Positions 1 to 11,705 of a stretch of 31,283 nucleotides of DNA are shown in pieces. The stretch lies in the NCBI GenBank assembly GCA_024364805.1, contig CM044507.1, forward strand, positions 55,276,982 through 55,308,264. The letters are read 5' to 3'. This stretch comes from Euprymna scolopes. Lineage: Eukaryota; Mollusca; Cephalopoda; Sepiida; Sepiolidae. Both the position numbers and the translations under genes were made by a program. The notes below the pieces were generated by a model that ran no database searches, was not told the origin of the DNA, and was given only the letters and a program-made list of their open reading frames with translations. Each line of letters starts with the position of its first letter. Position 1 is the stretch's first letter.

Positions 1-31
<31 letters not shown>
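1..31. repeat. (AT)n microsatellite at window edge
   Basis: Pure AT dinucleotides from base 1. The array is cut by the window start. Confidence 0.97.
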
Positions 32-32
<1 letters not shown>

Positions 33-3000
33 CCTGAAAACGATATTATCTTTTTAAAAAAAAAACTATCAAAATAGTAAAAGCTTTACATAATTAAAAG
101 GAGCAGTTCATTAACATATAAACTGCTGCTCTTAACCATGGAGAACTTCTATCTTGATAGGTTTACTTTTTAAAAGCAAAATGAGTTAAAAGATGAGGGA
201 ATTATTGTATCATCAGATCAATAAGGCCAAAAAAAATAAGGTGAAAAAGTAGGAAAAAACCTCATTGGGCTATGACATTCCGAGGCTAAATACTTCTCAT
301 CTGATCTGATGATACAATAAAGTTCTATGTAACTTTTATCCCTCATCTTTTCATTTATGCACATATGTGTGTGTCTGTTTGCTTCAATAAACAATGCCCT
401 CTTAATTACTTTTTTCACCATTATTCCTGTGATACATTTAATTTAATCTTAAAAATGACTTCACTATTGCTCTTCTTAATCTGAACTAACAACTTGTGCT
501 ACTATTAGCAAAAAATTCATTTGGTTAATAGGTTTTGAAATCTCTTTTGATGACAATCACCTTTAAATCAAGTAACCTACTTCTATGCCTATTTCACTTG
601 ACCTTATAATAGCCTTTTTGTGTTTAACAGCTTGAAATAATATTGAAGGTATTGTTGGTGTGTTCATCTATCGAAGTTTAAGTTAAAGGTTGGTTGACAT
701 TTGGGTTTCTTTAGATTCTGTTCACTGTTCCATAGGAGTCATGAATAGGCAGTCCCTTGGCCCAGTTTTATTTATTGCATGTGATCATAAACAGTGCAAG
801 TGAATGCAATTGCCTTGATTCGAACTAAGCTTAGCCATGTTTATATCCATTACCACTTGTTACTCCAGAAAGCATATCTTCACACAAGAAAGATGGAGTT
901 CTTTGAGCTAGAAATTCATTTCTCCATAACTTGTTACTCTCTCAATCAATAATCCAATTGTCTCATTAAAACTGCAAATTGTTTCTCTTTGTCACTTTAA
1001 AAAATTTTTTTCATTTCTTTAAAACTTGATGACATCTAATCTTATTACCATTTTTTCTTTCTAATTTGGCAATATTATCTTATGTAATTTTTTCAACATC
1101 TGAAAATTAAAAAGGAAAAAGAAAAAAAAAAAGGTTTAAAGTACTAATTCACTTACCCCAAAATGGAGTTTTAATTAAATTTGTCTGCCTTGAGATTAAT
1201 TCACTTAGCTAATTATAGCACAAGGTTGAATCTAGGTGAAAATAAAATGCACAGGTTTTCCTATTTGAAAGAAACTTTTTAACTAATGCAGAATTTTCAA
1301 ATTGGTGAACCAATTCAAAACCTTTCAGCTCTATTATATTCATGTATGCATTAAATATTAAATAACGCATGAATTCTTATTTCCATATAATGATTGAAAA
1401 AGCATTTACAATATCTATTGTACTAAAGTAGTTAATCAACAATAACTCAATTTAGTTGTCTGAACTGAGTTTTAGTTGCTTTTCAATGATTTTGGACTGC
1501 ATGACATAGCTTTCACTAGAAACCTACTGAAAGACCATCACAGATTGAGGGAAATTGGTCTTCATGACACACGATACTTCATATGGACTGTAAACTCACC
1601 ACTTGTTGTTCTGTGTATTGTGCAAGTGGTTCTGACAGAAGTTCTTATCTGAGAAGAACCAAAGAATCTCTGACTCGACGAAGCGCTTGGCCTTGTAAAG
1701 GTTTTGACTTTTGTAAAAGTTTCTTTTGGGCTGTACCAGTTATTAGTTGGTCTTTTCTTGTATGAGAAGTAACGATGATCCTTATTCAGAGTTTTCACTA
1801 GTCATCATTCCAATAACCACCACTCTTGCCAAGTTTTGCATTACCTTGTCTAAATTTTGCTACATCTTTTTCTTATTTCTTGCAACTTTTCAATGAATTT
1901 CGGTTAGAACACTTGCTATAATTCTTTCTGCTAGCCACTGCTTCTACATCTCTGTTACAATTATCCAACTTGCACTTCACAACCTTAAAGGTATTCGAGA
2001 ATTACTGAACTTCAACTAAGATTTCTACTTTTTTTTTTTTTAAATCCATCACAAATCATCATGATGCAGGTTACTCTCTTCCAATATTCTGGTGGTTCCC
2101 AGTCATCCATGGTCATCAGGTCTCAAATACACCAATAGTACACAGGAACATCTGTTGCACTTTACACCTATTAAATATTTCAACTGACTCTGAAATGAAA
2201 GAATATAAAACAATTGCCAAATGCCTCAAACATTGTGTGTGTGTGTATATAGTAGTGATAGTTTAAATGTTAAAGTAGGAGCACATCAGGATTCTGTACT
2301 GAGTCTGTTGCTTTTCATTTATATCTTAGAAGCATTGTCTTGGAAGTTTTGTACAGGTTTTTATAATTTAGTATTTGCCTGTGAAACAATGGAGTCTGGT
2401 TTTAGTCTTGATTTGTTTGCAACTATGCCTTTTGTTGCTGCATTTTTCTTAACTAATTTATGATTTTGAAATGAATGCTTGTAGTGATGAGATATGTGTG
2501 AAAATGATTATGTGCTAAACACATCCAAAATTCAAAAGGATGATTGTGTCATGTCTAAAAATTTATGTTAATTATTATGCGAGACACTTTAAAATGTTGT
2601 GACTAGTTTCGTAATTAACATTTATTGTGAGATGTCTGAAATTTTAATCTTTTGATGTTATTGTGATGTTTAATTTTGTATTAACTAAGACATGTATATA
2701 TTGAAGAAGGGGAGTCATAATTTCCTTTAGTTATTGGCAATATGGATCTAGTGTCATAGAGATGCAATGTGAGTCTTTGGGAAAGTGTTTTGGTATTGAA
2801 ATTGATGCAACTATTACTTCTTCAGATTATTATTATGAAACATATCTAAAAGATATTGCACACAAAAAGTTTCAACACTGTTTTAGAATCTGTAAAGACA
2901 ATTAAAAACTTTTTACATATATACAAACAGTTTATTATGCAAAGTAAATGTTCAAAATTAGAAAATGAAAACAATTGAAGCTAAAGAAAAAAATTAGGCT

Positions 3001-3071
3001 AAGCTTTTAAGTTTGAAGTCATTGCTCCTGGGCAATATTAGATTTCTGTACTCTATAAATAATGTAAATAA
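32..3071. other. AT-rich presumed intron, no gene seen
   Basis: No supported gene or RNA. A minus-strand stretch around 1560-2000 is slightly less AT-rich, and its frames give short basic Ser/Thr-rich peptides without any recognised domain. It may be an old repeat. Confidence 0.6.
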
Positions 3072-3073
3072 TA

Positions 3074-4189
3074 TTAGGTTGAGAAGAAAGTTCTTGCAGA
3101 ATTTTTAATTTTGATTTCAAATGATATATAATACTTTTACTTTATATATTATTTTAAAGTGTTTTTTCACTCTAATCGTTTAAATTAGAATCGTTTGAAA
3201 ACGATTCTGTCTTTTCAGAATGTTGAATACAAGATGGAAAAATAAATTTGCACAATTTTCTTATTTCAATTTAAGCTAGGCCACAAAGCTGCTGAAACAG
3301 CTTGCAATATCAATAAAGCATTTGGTCCAGGAGCCACTACTGAATGCACAGCACTATGGTGGTTTAAGAAATTTTGTAGTGGCGACAACTCTTGAAGATG
3401 ATGAGCATAGTGATCGGCCATCAGTTGTTGACTATGATCAACCACTTGAGAGAGATTGGAAAGACAAAATAATTGACAAATGGGTGCCTCACGAATTGAA
3501 GAAATGCCGTTATGAAGTGTCATCTTCGATTCTACGCAACAAAAACGACCTGTTTCTCAACCAGGTCATGATTGTGATGAAAACTGGGTTGTTTATAGCA
3601 ATTGGCAATGCTCAGCTCAGTAATTAGATGCTGACAAAGCTCCACAACACTTCTCAAAGCCAGAGTTACACCAAAAGAAGGTCATGCTGACTGTTTGGTC
3701 TGCGATCAGTCTCATTCATTACAGTTTTTTGAATGCAGGTGAAACCATAATGGCGGGGAACAAATGGATGAAATGCATCAAAAACTTTGACAACACCCAG
3801 CATTAGTCAATAGAAAAGGCCCAATTCTTCTCTACGCCAATGCCCAACTGCTAAACTGACTTTGCAGAAGTTGAACGAATTAGATTATGAAACTCTGCCT
3901 TGTTCATCAAACCTCTCACCTACCGACTACTACTTTTCAAGCAATTTCAACAACTTTCTGCGTGAGAAATGCTTCAAGAACCTAAGCTATATCAAAAACG
4001 TTTTCAACGACTTCATCGCCATCAGAATGCAAGATTTTTACATTACTGGCATGAATGCACTTGTTTTGCATTGACAAAAGTATGTTGATTCTGATGCTGC
4101 TTATTTTGATCAATAAATTTTGTTTGAACCGAGATATGTTCATCTGAATGTAAAAGTTAAAAACCGCAATTCTTTAATAGTTACCGATA
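3074..4189 (+). mobile_element. Broken mariner-like DNA transposon (cecropia/Hsmar1-type transposase)
   Basis: The left end TTAGGTTGAGAAGAAAG follows a TA dinucleotide (3072-3073), as mariners require. The right end near 4165-4189 (ACCGCAATT...ACCGATA) is a decayed copy of the matching terminal repeat. Between them, translated blocks match the Hsmar1/SETMAR-type transposase closely as I recall it: HKAAETACNINKAFGPG and WWFKKFCSGDNS (about 3282-3390), LEDDEHSDRPSV, DKWVPHEL, EVSSSILRNKND, CDENW, KKVMLTVW, HYSFLNAGETI, LSPTDYYF, DFYITG. About 36 residues between DYDQ and DKWVPHEL (the second helix-turn-helix region) are missing. There are several frameshifts and stops. In the D,D34D triad the first Asp survives in CDENW, the second motif (normally HDNARPH) reads YANAQLL, and the third (normally SPDLSP) reads SSNLSP. 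The copy cannot move itself and looks old. Confidence 0.93.
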
Positions 4190-4463
4190 CTTATAAAATT
4201 GAGTTGTTTTTGTTGTTGCACTGACATTTGATATTAAAATGAACTTAATGTACTCAGTTATGGATATGCTAGTGACTTCATAAAGATTAATTAATTAGCA
4301 TATTACTTTAAAAAATCAATTTTCATTAATTATTCATATTTATGATTTCTTATTGGATGATTGATTTCATTTAACTATTACGCTCATTTCTAGTTATGCA
4401 TGTTTTCTACATTGTGCATAATTGTTTAGCATTTACGATGAAAAAGTTCTAGCACAAGTACAT

Positions 4464-4471
4464 GTGTGTAT

Positions 4472-4502
<31 letters not shown>
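4464..4502. repeat. (CA)n microsatellite
   Basis: TGTGTGTA followed by TACACACA and a pure CA run to about 4498, ending in TATATA. The TG and CA parts are complementary. Confidence 0.95.
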
Positions 4503-4504
<2 letters not shown>

Positions 4505-4719
4505 AGTGACTTTGTTGCTGTGTGTGAAATGGTCTCTACCAAACTCACTTAATTTTTGGTCTACAGACATGAAACTGGATCTGTAGAACAAATTCTATTT
4601 AGTTTTTAGCTGAGAAAATAGTTTTTATGGAGTCAAAATTGAAAAAAAATTGGAACTAGGCAGGTGTAAGTCAACTAAACCTGTTATTTTTGCACGTGTG
4701 CAAGTATACATTTATAAAT

Positions 4720-4902
4720 TAAAGTGGTTTAATAAATATGAACTCTGCATAAATTAAAATATATTTAAATATATTTTACACGGGCGGGGGGGTACTACTA
4801 TATATTAAGTACAATGTAATAATCAATAAAGTATTGGCTCTATAATAAATATGAAATCTGTATGAATTCAAATATCATATTTAAGTGCATTTTATAACTG
4901 GG
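4720..4902 (-). repeat. Dispersed ~117-120-bp repeat, tandem dimer, minus orientation
   Basis: On the minus strand a monomer at 4793-4902 runs CCCAGTTATAAAATGCACTT ... GCAGATTT-like ... AATATATAGTAGTA and is followed by a truncated second monomer (4720-4785). Both match the + strand copies at 10,188 and 30,616 over nearly their full length. The spacing of matching landmarks is about 117 bp. A C-run lies between the two monomers. Confidence 0.75.
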
Positions 4903-5285
4903 CAATGCTAAGCGGCCTGCTATTTATATAACAAAAATGATTAATGAAACTTGATTGCAATTCTTAGACTTGGAGGTGGAATGCATATCTGCAAATTAAG
5001 TCTGCATAAAATACTGGATCTGAGGTTATGGTTATGTGGTGCATACAGTTTCAATCTTTTTTTTTTTTTTTTCTCTTTTTCACATATATCAAAATGAATA
5101 AATGTGAATTTTTTTTTCTACCTATCCTAACTATATTAGCCTGAAAAGAAAAACATGTTTATGTAATATTTTGTAATGCCGTATACATAGTAATCTGCAA
5201 TGAGTGTTTGCTTCAGCTTTAGATATTCTTAATTTGCAATTTTATTTTTTAAAGTTTCTAATAAATTCGATATATTTTTTTTAAT

Positions 5286-5595
5286 GGGTTTGTGTAGTAT
5301 ATTATCTTCACTATTGCTATGGTACCATACTCACAGACTTTACCTCCACTATTGGGAGGTTGTGCAGTATATTTTCATTCGTTATGATGTATTATTCCCA
5401 AGTATTACCTCCTGTTTGAAGGGGGCAGTATAGTATATGTTCATTCCTCATGATAGTATTTTCTCAGAATTACTGTCTCCTTTTATGAGGGTGGGTATGT
5501 AGTGTGATATCTGTTCAGCTGTCATCAGGCATTAACTCCTCCTTTTCAGTAGGCGAGGGCGGGAGCAGTAGTGTTTGTTTACTATTCTCTTAAAT
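5286..5595. repeat. Minisatellite, 68-bp unit, about 4.5 diverged copies
   Basis: Units begin with GGG at 5286, 5354, 5421, 5489 and 5557, giving periods of 68, 67, 68 and 68. Each contains a CAGTATA-like block, a TTCATTC/ATGAT block and an ACTCCTCC/TTACCTCC block near its end. The copies are well diverged, so the array is old. Confidence 0.75.
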
Positions 5596-5643
5596 TCACA
5601 AAAATATGCAATCAGAGGGGGGAGTATATATATATATTAATTT

Positions 5644-6190
5644 TTAAAAATTTTTATTGCGGACTTTATCCTCATCTTTTTTTAGTTGTTTCACAACATT
5701 TCGGCCAACTATTCCTCTGGCCTTTGTCAGGTGGTAACCACGACGGATAGGAACTCTGAATCTCCTGACTGCATTCACTGCAATTACTGCCTTCCATAGT
5801 TGTTGTTGTCTCACCACGTTTTGGCCAAGTAAACCTCTGTCCGGCTTTGGGGGCCCTGTCAGTGGGGCATTAGAATACGCCGACTGCCCCCCTGCAGAGG
5901 GTAAAAGGCCCTCAATGGGAGTCCTGGATATGACTTTAAACTATATCCAGTGGTGAGGCCCCAGCTTGTGGGCTTTGGGGAGTGTGGAGCCACCCTTTAA
6001 TTACCATTGCTCCCAGGTCCACTCTGACCCGGAGTGGTAGTACCTGTTAGGGTCCCAACTATGAGTTAAATAGAAACCGACGTGAAAACAACAAATATAT
6101 TCTATTAAAAAAAATTTTTCTTCAAAATCTTTGGATTCGGCATTAAATAACCCGAAAAGGGTTGATATGCCGTAAAACAAAAACAACCAA
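5644..6190 (-). repeat. Unclassified GC-richer repeat with an in-frame 114-bp duplication
   Basis: On the minus strand a 98-codon frame with no ATG is open from 5940 to a stop at 5644-5646. It contains DRGLLGQNVVRQQQLWK and, 38 codons later, ARGIVGRNVVKQLKK. The DNA under both is related (AGTTGTT at 5684 and 5798 on +, then the complement of GGCCGAAA/GGCCAAAA). The string CTGACAAAGGCC...TGGCCGAAA also resembles a hammerhead-ribozyme core with one CpG-decay change, as found in Penelope-like and other retroelement tails. The right part (to about 6190) includes GTTGATATGCCGTAAAAC, echoed at 22,519. Family unknown. Confidence 0.45.
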
Positions 6191-7273
6191 CCAACCGGCT
6201 TTGGGTAGGATTGAAACCATTATCTTCAGACAATTCTCACCTGGAACCGTAGAGATTCAATGTCCCTATCAAGGCCAAATAAGTAATAGTAATTCTATAA
6301 CCTAATATAAAACAGGAAAACAAAAAATAAATGCATGAATAATGATTGAGACTTTTAGAATATCTATTGGAATGTATATATGAGAAATCATAGAAGTACT
6401 ATGAGGTCATACTACATCACCAGAGGTCATGCAGTGTAAGCTGCTTCATCCACTTATTCATTAGTAAAGTGCCTGCATTTTTTTGTTCAAAAGAAAATGG
6501 ATCTTTTCAAGAAGGCAAGGAATATGTGCATAGACATTTCATCAAAATTGTCTTTTATCATTTTATTTTTGTAATCTCTGGTTTTACACCTTCAAAGTTA
6601 TTCTATTCTTGGATTAAATTACTACTTTATGTTTAAGTGTTTTACTCAAGAATTTTTTGTTACATATCCTTTTGATTTTTAAAGGAATGTATTAAATTTG
6701 TATATTTGTTTTTCTGTGTTGCTTTTTTTATCAATGGTGACTTTTCGTAAAGTAATTTTTGTGAAAATTGTTTTATTTGCACTATATATAACAAATTTAG
6801 AAAAAAAAAATTTTTTTATCATACAACACTTTTTTATTTAACTTGTGACAAAATTGAACTTTCCCAAAATTGAACATTTTTAGTCTTAAGTCGGCTTCAT
6901 AAGAATCTGTTTTGGAAAAAATAGAATTCTAAAGCTTGTTTTGGTAATAAGAGTTGAATGCAACACTGCAAAAGTAGCAACAAAAATTGGCTGTCTTAAC
7001 ATTAGTAGTAAAATTGGCTCAAATTTTCTGAACAGTCTAATATGTCTATTTCTCTTTGGTGTAATTGTCATTTGATATCTTGCATGTGACTCTTCTTACG
7101 CAGAATTCTTCATGTGATGCAAATATTTTTAAACAATTATGACAGTCTCTTTATAATTGGCTTTTGTATTCATGTCTTGTTTTGTACCATCCCCTCACGC
7201 CAATTTTGGTTCTCTTTAACATTCATTTATACTCTTCCAGAATTCATTATCTGACATATCTATGTGCACATAT
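6191..7273. other. AT-rich presumed intron, no gene seen
   Basis: Only short chance open frames; no repeat or RNA recognised. Confidence 0.6.
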
Positions 7274-7560
7274 GTATGAGGAGCATTCTAGAAGTAATGC
7301 TTCCTATTTTTTATTCCATCTGAATGAATCGGAAGATTTTTATGATGACCGAACATGTATTTATGACCTGAAAGTTTCATCTCTTCCAAATATTAGTGAT
7401 GTGAGACTAACAAAGCAACCTCTGTCATGAATGTGTCATTCCTGGCAAAAGTACATTGAGAATGGTGGTAACTATATTGTTATGTCTGGGAATGTTCTTA
7501 CAGAGGTTTTATGTCGGAATGTGTCTGATAAGTATCGATAATTGAAAAAATCTGATTAAA
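7274..7560 (+). mobile_element. Possible deleted mariner-superfamily remnant
   Basis: The segment TATGAGGAGCATTCTAGAAG resembles ends of mariner-type elements and contains a near palindrome (GGAGCATT at 7280-7287, AATGCTTCC at 7296-7304). Further right, 7443-7478 reads WQKYIENGGNYI, like the W-K-C-I-x-x-x-G-x-Y ending of mariner transposases, in the same frame as the open stretch ending at 7430. The middle does not resemble transposase. This could be an internally deleted element or chance. Confidence 0.3.
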
Positions 7561-7954
7561 AAAGGAAGTCCGATTTAACCGAAGTTAACACTTTCATACA
7601 ACCTAACATAATTGCATTTGAGAAGTTTTATTATTGCACAATCTGCATATGAAATCAACAGTAGGTTCTTTGATGAGACAAAGGGGTATTTGAAATTAAT
7701 GTTTTCTGTTTAGGGCACAGTTGAACCGTGATACTTAACTTTTGCATTTTAAACTTTAATTCAAGCTGCTAAATAAAAATAATTTTATGAAATCAACACA
7801 ATCCAATGTAGATTATGACTAAGCTATTGATGATGCACAAGTGGTTCCCCAGCTAGAACTGGCAATCAATCGATTTGATTGAATAATGGCTAATTTCACT
7901 GATTTCGATGACAATATAAGTATGTTATGGATCATTCGTTGATCCTCATTCAGT

Positions 7955-7983
7955 CCCAGGCAACATCGGGTCCCCCTACTAGT
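7955..7983 (+). mobile_element. Helitron-like 3' terminus (hairpin plus CTAG|T)
   Basis: CCCAGGCAACATCGGG (7955-7970) is a GC-rich short hairpin, probably CCCGGCAACGCCGGG-like before CpG decay. Eight bases later comes CTAG (7979-7982) followed by T. A short hairpin a few bases before a CTRR end, with insertion ahead of T, is the hallmark of Helitron 3' ends. The body would extend leftwards. I could not find its 5' TC end. Confidence 0.55.
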
Positions 7984-8771
7984 AAATAAATAGATTTAGG
8001 AATTGATATTTTTTTTTAACTACACCTCCACCTCTGAGTTGTTAGTTGAGTGGCAACAATTGTCAATCATTTTTTTTTTTTTTTCCAGTCTACCTCTGCT
8101 GATAATGTCTTAAATGCGATTTTTAAGCTTGTCTATAATATACTAGTTTATTAATAGCTTGTGGTTAAGTCTGATGAGAAATTAATCAGTTAACAACTTT
8201 TAAACAGATTATGAGAAACATTTAATTTTCAAATGAATAATCTTATTAAAACGACATCTGCTCTTCTAAAGCATCGGTTAATGCTTTAATCCTAATCAAT
8301 GCAAGTTTCTCTCAAAATATTAGACTCTTAGAAAAAGCTATAATCTCGTCTCTGTTTGAGATTTGGCAAATATGTATTTTTAGGATTTTGAAATAAATGT
8401 ACCAGGAAGTATCTTTGGTTTTATTATTATTAAACTAACTGCTACTTACATCAGGTTTCTTATATTTTCCTTTGTTGTTATAATAGTGTCCACCCTAGTT
8501 GTGCTGAGCCAGCTTTTCTTGTTGCACCACATTCTAAAACATGGTGGCTATTGTAAGGTCGCACAAAATTAAAGAAATGTGATTGGTAGAAAATAGCAGT
8601 TAGGACTTGCAACTTTTGCCAATTAGCCAATTTTATTGGCCATATCTCAGTCATAGAAGACGAGGAGGATAAATTGAATGAACATACTTGGTTGATATTC
8701 AGATGAGATCAAAATATGATTGCACTTGTCTAGTCATTTAATTTCGATTGTTTAACCTATTTTATTACAGT

Positions 8772-8799
8772 ACTAGCATGGGTACCTGATGTTGCCAGG
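8772..8799 (-). mobile_element. Helitron-like 3' terminus, minus strand
   Basis: On the minus strand CCTGGCAACATCAGG (8785-8799) forms a CCTG/CAGG stem, then eight bases, then CTAG (8773-8776) and T. The hairpin and the following TACCCATG are near-copies of the ends at 7955 and 17,203, so they belong to one family. The body would run to the right of 8,800. Its other end is not identified. Confidence 0.55.
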
Positions 8800-10187
8800 G
8801 TCAACATTAAATTAAATCCACCCCCAAATAAAATAAAAAAATAAATGAATTAAAACAACTTTTATTTCAATACAAATAGCAGCGAGTGTTCAAGCAATCG
8901 CAAAAACAAAGAAAAAAATTAGCCTCATAATGTGCAAATTTAAACATGTTAGTTTAGTCACCATGTGTTTTAGAAGTACTTGTTTCCAAACTTTTATAAA
9001 TATATACAACAAAAAAAAAAAAAACATCTGTTCCTGGCGGTAAATTGAATATTTAATGATGTCAGGCTTAAGTTTGAAATAACATTTTCATTATTTTTTC
9101 ACACTTAAATTTGGAAAAATTTGCATTTTCTTCAGTCTGACAAATTTATGTTTGAAACGGCATCTCTAAATATGTAAATTAAATGGTGATATTGTAAGGA
9201 TGCCGTTCGATAGGTGTGCTTTGAGGTATCTCCTAAAAACTGAACCCAGTTTTATCTCATTCTGACAAAAAAAATCTGATGGTTCAAGGTAGCCTCTAGG
9301 TTTTCACAATGGTGAACCAAGGTTGATATGCCAACTGACCAATATCCAATTATACTAGATATACATACTTTATGGTTACTGTGTATACAATATACAATAT
9401 TTATATAATTTTGATTCAAATAGTGTTTTGTTTTCAAGGCTTTTAGAATCTAATTATTAAAAATTACTCTTAATAAAGTAAATTTAAACAATTCAATTTT
9501 TAAAAAAAAAGTTAAATGTTATTGCTTTTTTTTTCTGGCACAGTTGAAAATCACATTTTCATCATTAAACACAACTTAAATAGAATGATCTGTAAGGAAA
9601 AAAACATTCTCGCTTTTTTCTTGTGAAACTTGAACGTTGCTTCCTATCTGTGCCATCTGAATGGAAACTACTCACATGAATTTCTTTGAATTAATCATGA
9701 GGAAATCGACTGATATGAAGTTTTTTTTTTTTTTTTTTTTTTTTCACTTGATTTATTGACCTATTAATGAAATGGGTTAATTGAAAGATGCCTACTAGTG
9801 CTTGATGACTCTTCTAATGTAACTGGTGGGTGAGAGAGCAATGACTTTTTATTACCTTTTTCCTGTGTTTTTATTCTTTCGCAGAAATTTGTATAATTTT
9901 GGTTTTATCATCATATTGAGATTTGGTTCCTTTCTTTCTATTAGTAGGACCCCATGAATATTTCAGTGTTTTTAACATTAATCTGTATAATTTACTTTAA
10001 TAATAAAAATATTATTTTTGAAATGATGAATATCTGTTAGGATTGAGAAAATATCTGTTACTATTGAGAAAATATCGCTTATTTTCTTCTGTAAAATATT
10101 GTCAACTAAATATTGTTTAAATGAAGAAAACAAATTTGTTTCTTTTTTATTTATTTAAAACCAAGAGTGGAGGTGGGTGGAGGTCTT
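8800..10187. other. AT-rich presumed intron, possible Helitron body at left
   Basis: The left few hundred bases may belong to the element ending at 8773. A phrase near 9636 (TGCTTCCTATCTGTGCCATC) partly echoes 7298-7320. No gene seen. Confidence 0.5.
9721..9744. repeat. 24-base T run
   Basis: Uninterrupted T. No adjoining retroelement is recognised. Confidence 0.9.
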
Positions 10188-10290
10188 GCCCGATCATAAA
10201 ATATGCTTAAATATATCTTAATTCATGCAGATTTCGTATTATTACAGAACTAATTCTTTATTGAATATTATATTATACCTAATATATAGT
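10188..10290 (+). repeat. Dispersed ~117-120-bp repeat, single copy
   Basis: GCCCGATCATAAAATATGCT leads into AATTCATGCAGATTT and ends AATATATAGT. It aligns end to end with the monomers at 4793 and 30,734. There is no adjoining second monomer here. Confidence 0.75.
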
Positions 10291-10388
10291 TCTGATTTCA
10301 AGAGTATATATAAACGAAGATCAGTCAGTAAAGCATCCAATAACATTACATACTCTAGTAAGTAAATGATCTTTTATTATTTATTAAA

Positions 10389-10488
<100 letters not shown>

Positions 10489-10609
10489 GCCGGGGACGAA
10501 CACAATAATATTACAATTAAATAGCAGTATACATTAATTTGTGAATGTTTAAAAAATAATTATGCAAATTGAGCATTCAAATATTTGTTTTTGGATTGTT
10601 CATCTACAT

Positions 10610-11400
10610 TTGAAAATGGGGTAATTCCATCTCAAATCATTCAGACCATGACTCCCTTAACTCTCAGATTTTTTCCAAACTTTCACCATATGTTGGTATC
10701 ATAAAAACTAGAGAATCCTGAAAATTTGAGCTTTTAACTCTAAGCGGTTCCAGAAATATCGCAATTTTGGTATTTTACGTATATCACGTCGAGGCGCAAA
10801 ATTACAAAATTATGAAATTAGGTTTTTGGGCATAAATCAATTTCTAGACTAGGTAGAACCTTGAAAATTTGCATGGACAAGGTTTTCCACACAAGGAATT
10901 CAATAATCATTTTAAAACCTCTGAAAATGAACTATTTCTGAGTTATTGAACTTTTAAGCCGAGATTTGGGTATTGGTCTAAGGCGACCCAAAAAAAAAAA
11001 CGAGGCACTATTGGAAATTGAATTTTTTTGTTCCTAGACATTCTTGATAGTCTGAACTTAAATTCCTCCAAAAAAGGTGTTTGGTTCATTCCTTGTTAGC
11101 TCACAATCAAACCTCAAAGATGGGCAGTTTTATGGGCCTCACTTCCAGACAGAGCAGTGTACAAGGAGTCACTTGACTTCACCATAAACAGGAAATCCTA
11201 AATTTTATTTTGACTTCCTGTTCATTTAAGAAGTGGTATTGCTGCTTTCTGGTGTTTCTTTAAGTTGGCTGAAACTATTTTGTTTGTTTTTTTATTTGAT
11301 GCAAGGATGCAAGCAGCTGGTAAATCCAAGTAACCGGATAGCTCACAATCGAACCTCAAAAATTGGCCAATCACAGTGAACAATCCCAAATAATAAACTG
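10610..11400. repeat. Probable unclassified interspersed repeat
   Basis: The sequence is of more balanced composition than its surroundings, without microsatellites or open frames. It contains a direct repeat: TAGCTCACAATCAAACCTCA at 11,097 and TAGCTCACAATCGAACCTCA at 11,339, each continuing AA(A/G)AT-GGC. The spacing is 242 bp. The phrase style (GTAATTCCATCTCAAATCA, CAAACTTTCACCATATG) resembles non-coding parts of nonautonomous transposons, but I cannot name the family. Confidence 0.35.
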
Positions 11401-11454
11401 CATGTGGTGAGAATACAATGTGTTTGTAGCATTTATGAATCCCACCCCTTCATT

Positions 11455-11705
11455 ATAGAGATCCTGGGATGCCAGGAGATTCTTTTATTCTGGTCACTAC
11501 TTTACTCATCCGCTTGCCTTTGGAATTCCCTCCCTGCCTCCTTGACCATGCAAGCATGCAGAAATTTAAATGTAATGTAAACAAACATCTTGCTTCCCGT
11601 TTTCACCACAGGTTACCCTTCCTCTTCCTTCACATTAGCTCCTTACACTTGAGTGGCAATATGTTTTTGGGAGGAGTAAATAAAACTAAAATAAATAGAT
11701 GAAGA
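11455..11705 (+). mobile_element. 3' end of a LINE (reverse transcriptase ORF C-terminus)
   Basis: The frame at about 11,516 reads LWNSLPASLTMQ, the conserved C-terminal motif of many CR1/L2/Jockey-like LINE proteins. The adjoining frame then reads MQKFKCNVNKHLASR, so a frameshift separates them. The last part (TTACACTTGAGTGGCAATATG near 11,643 and a short A-rich end near 11,685-11,702) matches the tails of the two copies at 23,025 and 24,956. This is a 5'-truncated, inactive fragment. The LINE clade is not certain. Confidence 0.72.

Larger units (their letters stand above)
4190..5285. other. AT-rich presumed intron around the CA microsatellite and minus-strand dimer repeat
   Basis: Apart from the microsatellite at 4464 and the repeat at 4720, I see nothing supported. 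Confidence 0.6.

Noticed and set aside
1562-1798. Overlapping open frames on both strands near 1.6-1.8 kb
   Set aside because: Peptides are basic and Ser/Thr-rich without any domain. Neighbouring frames on the minus strand are broken, and no splice or start context is visible.
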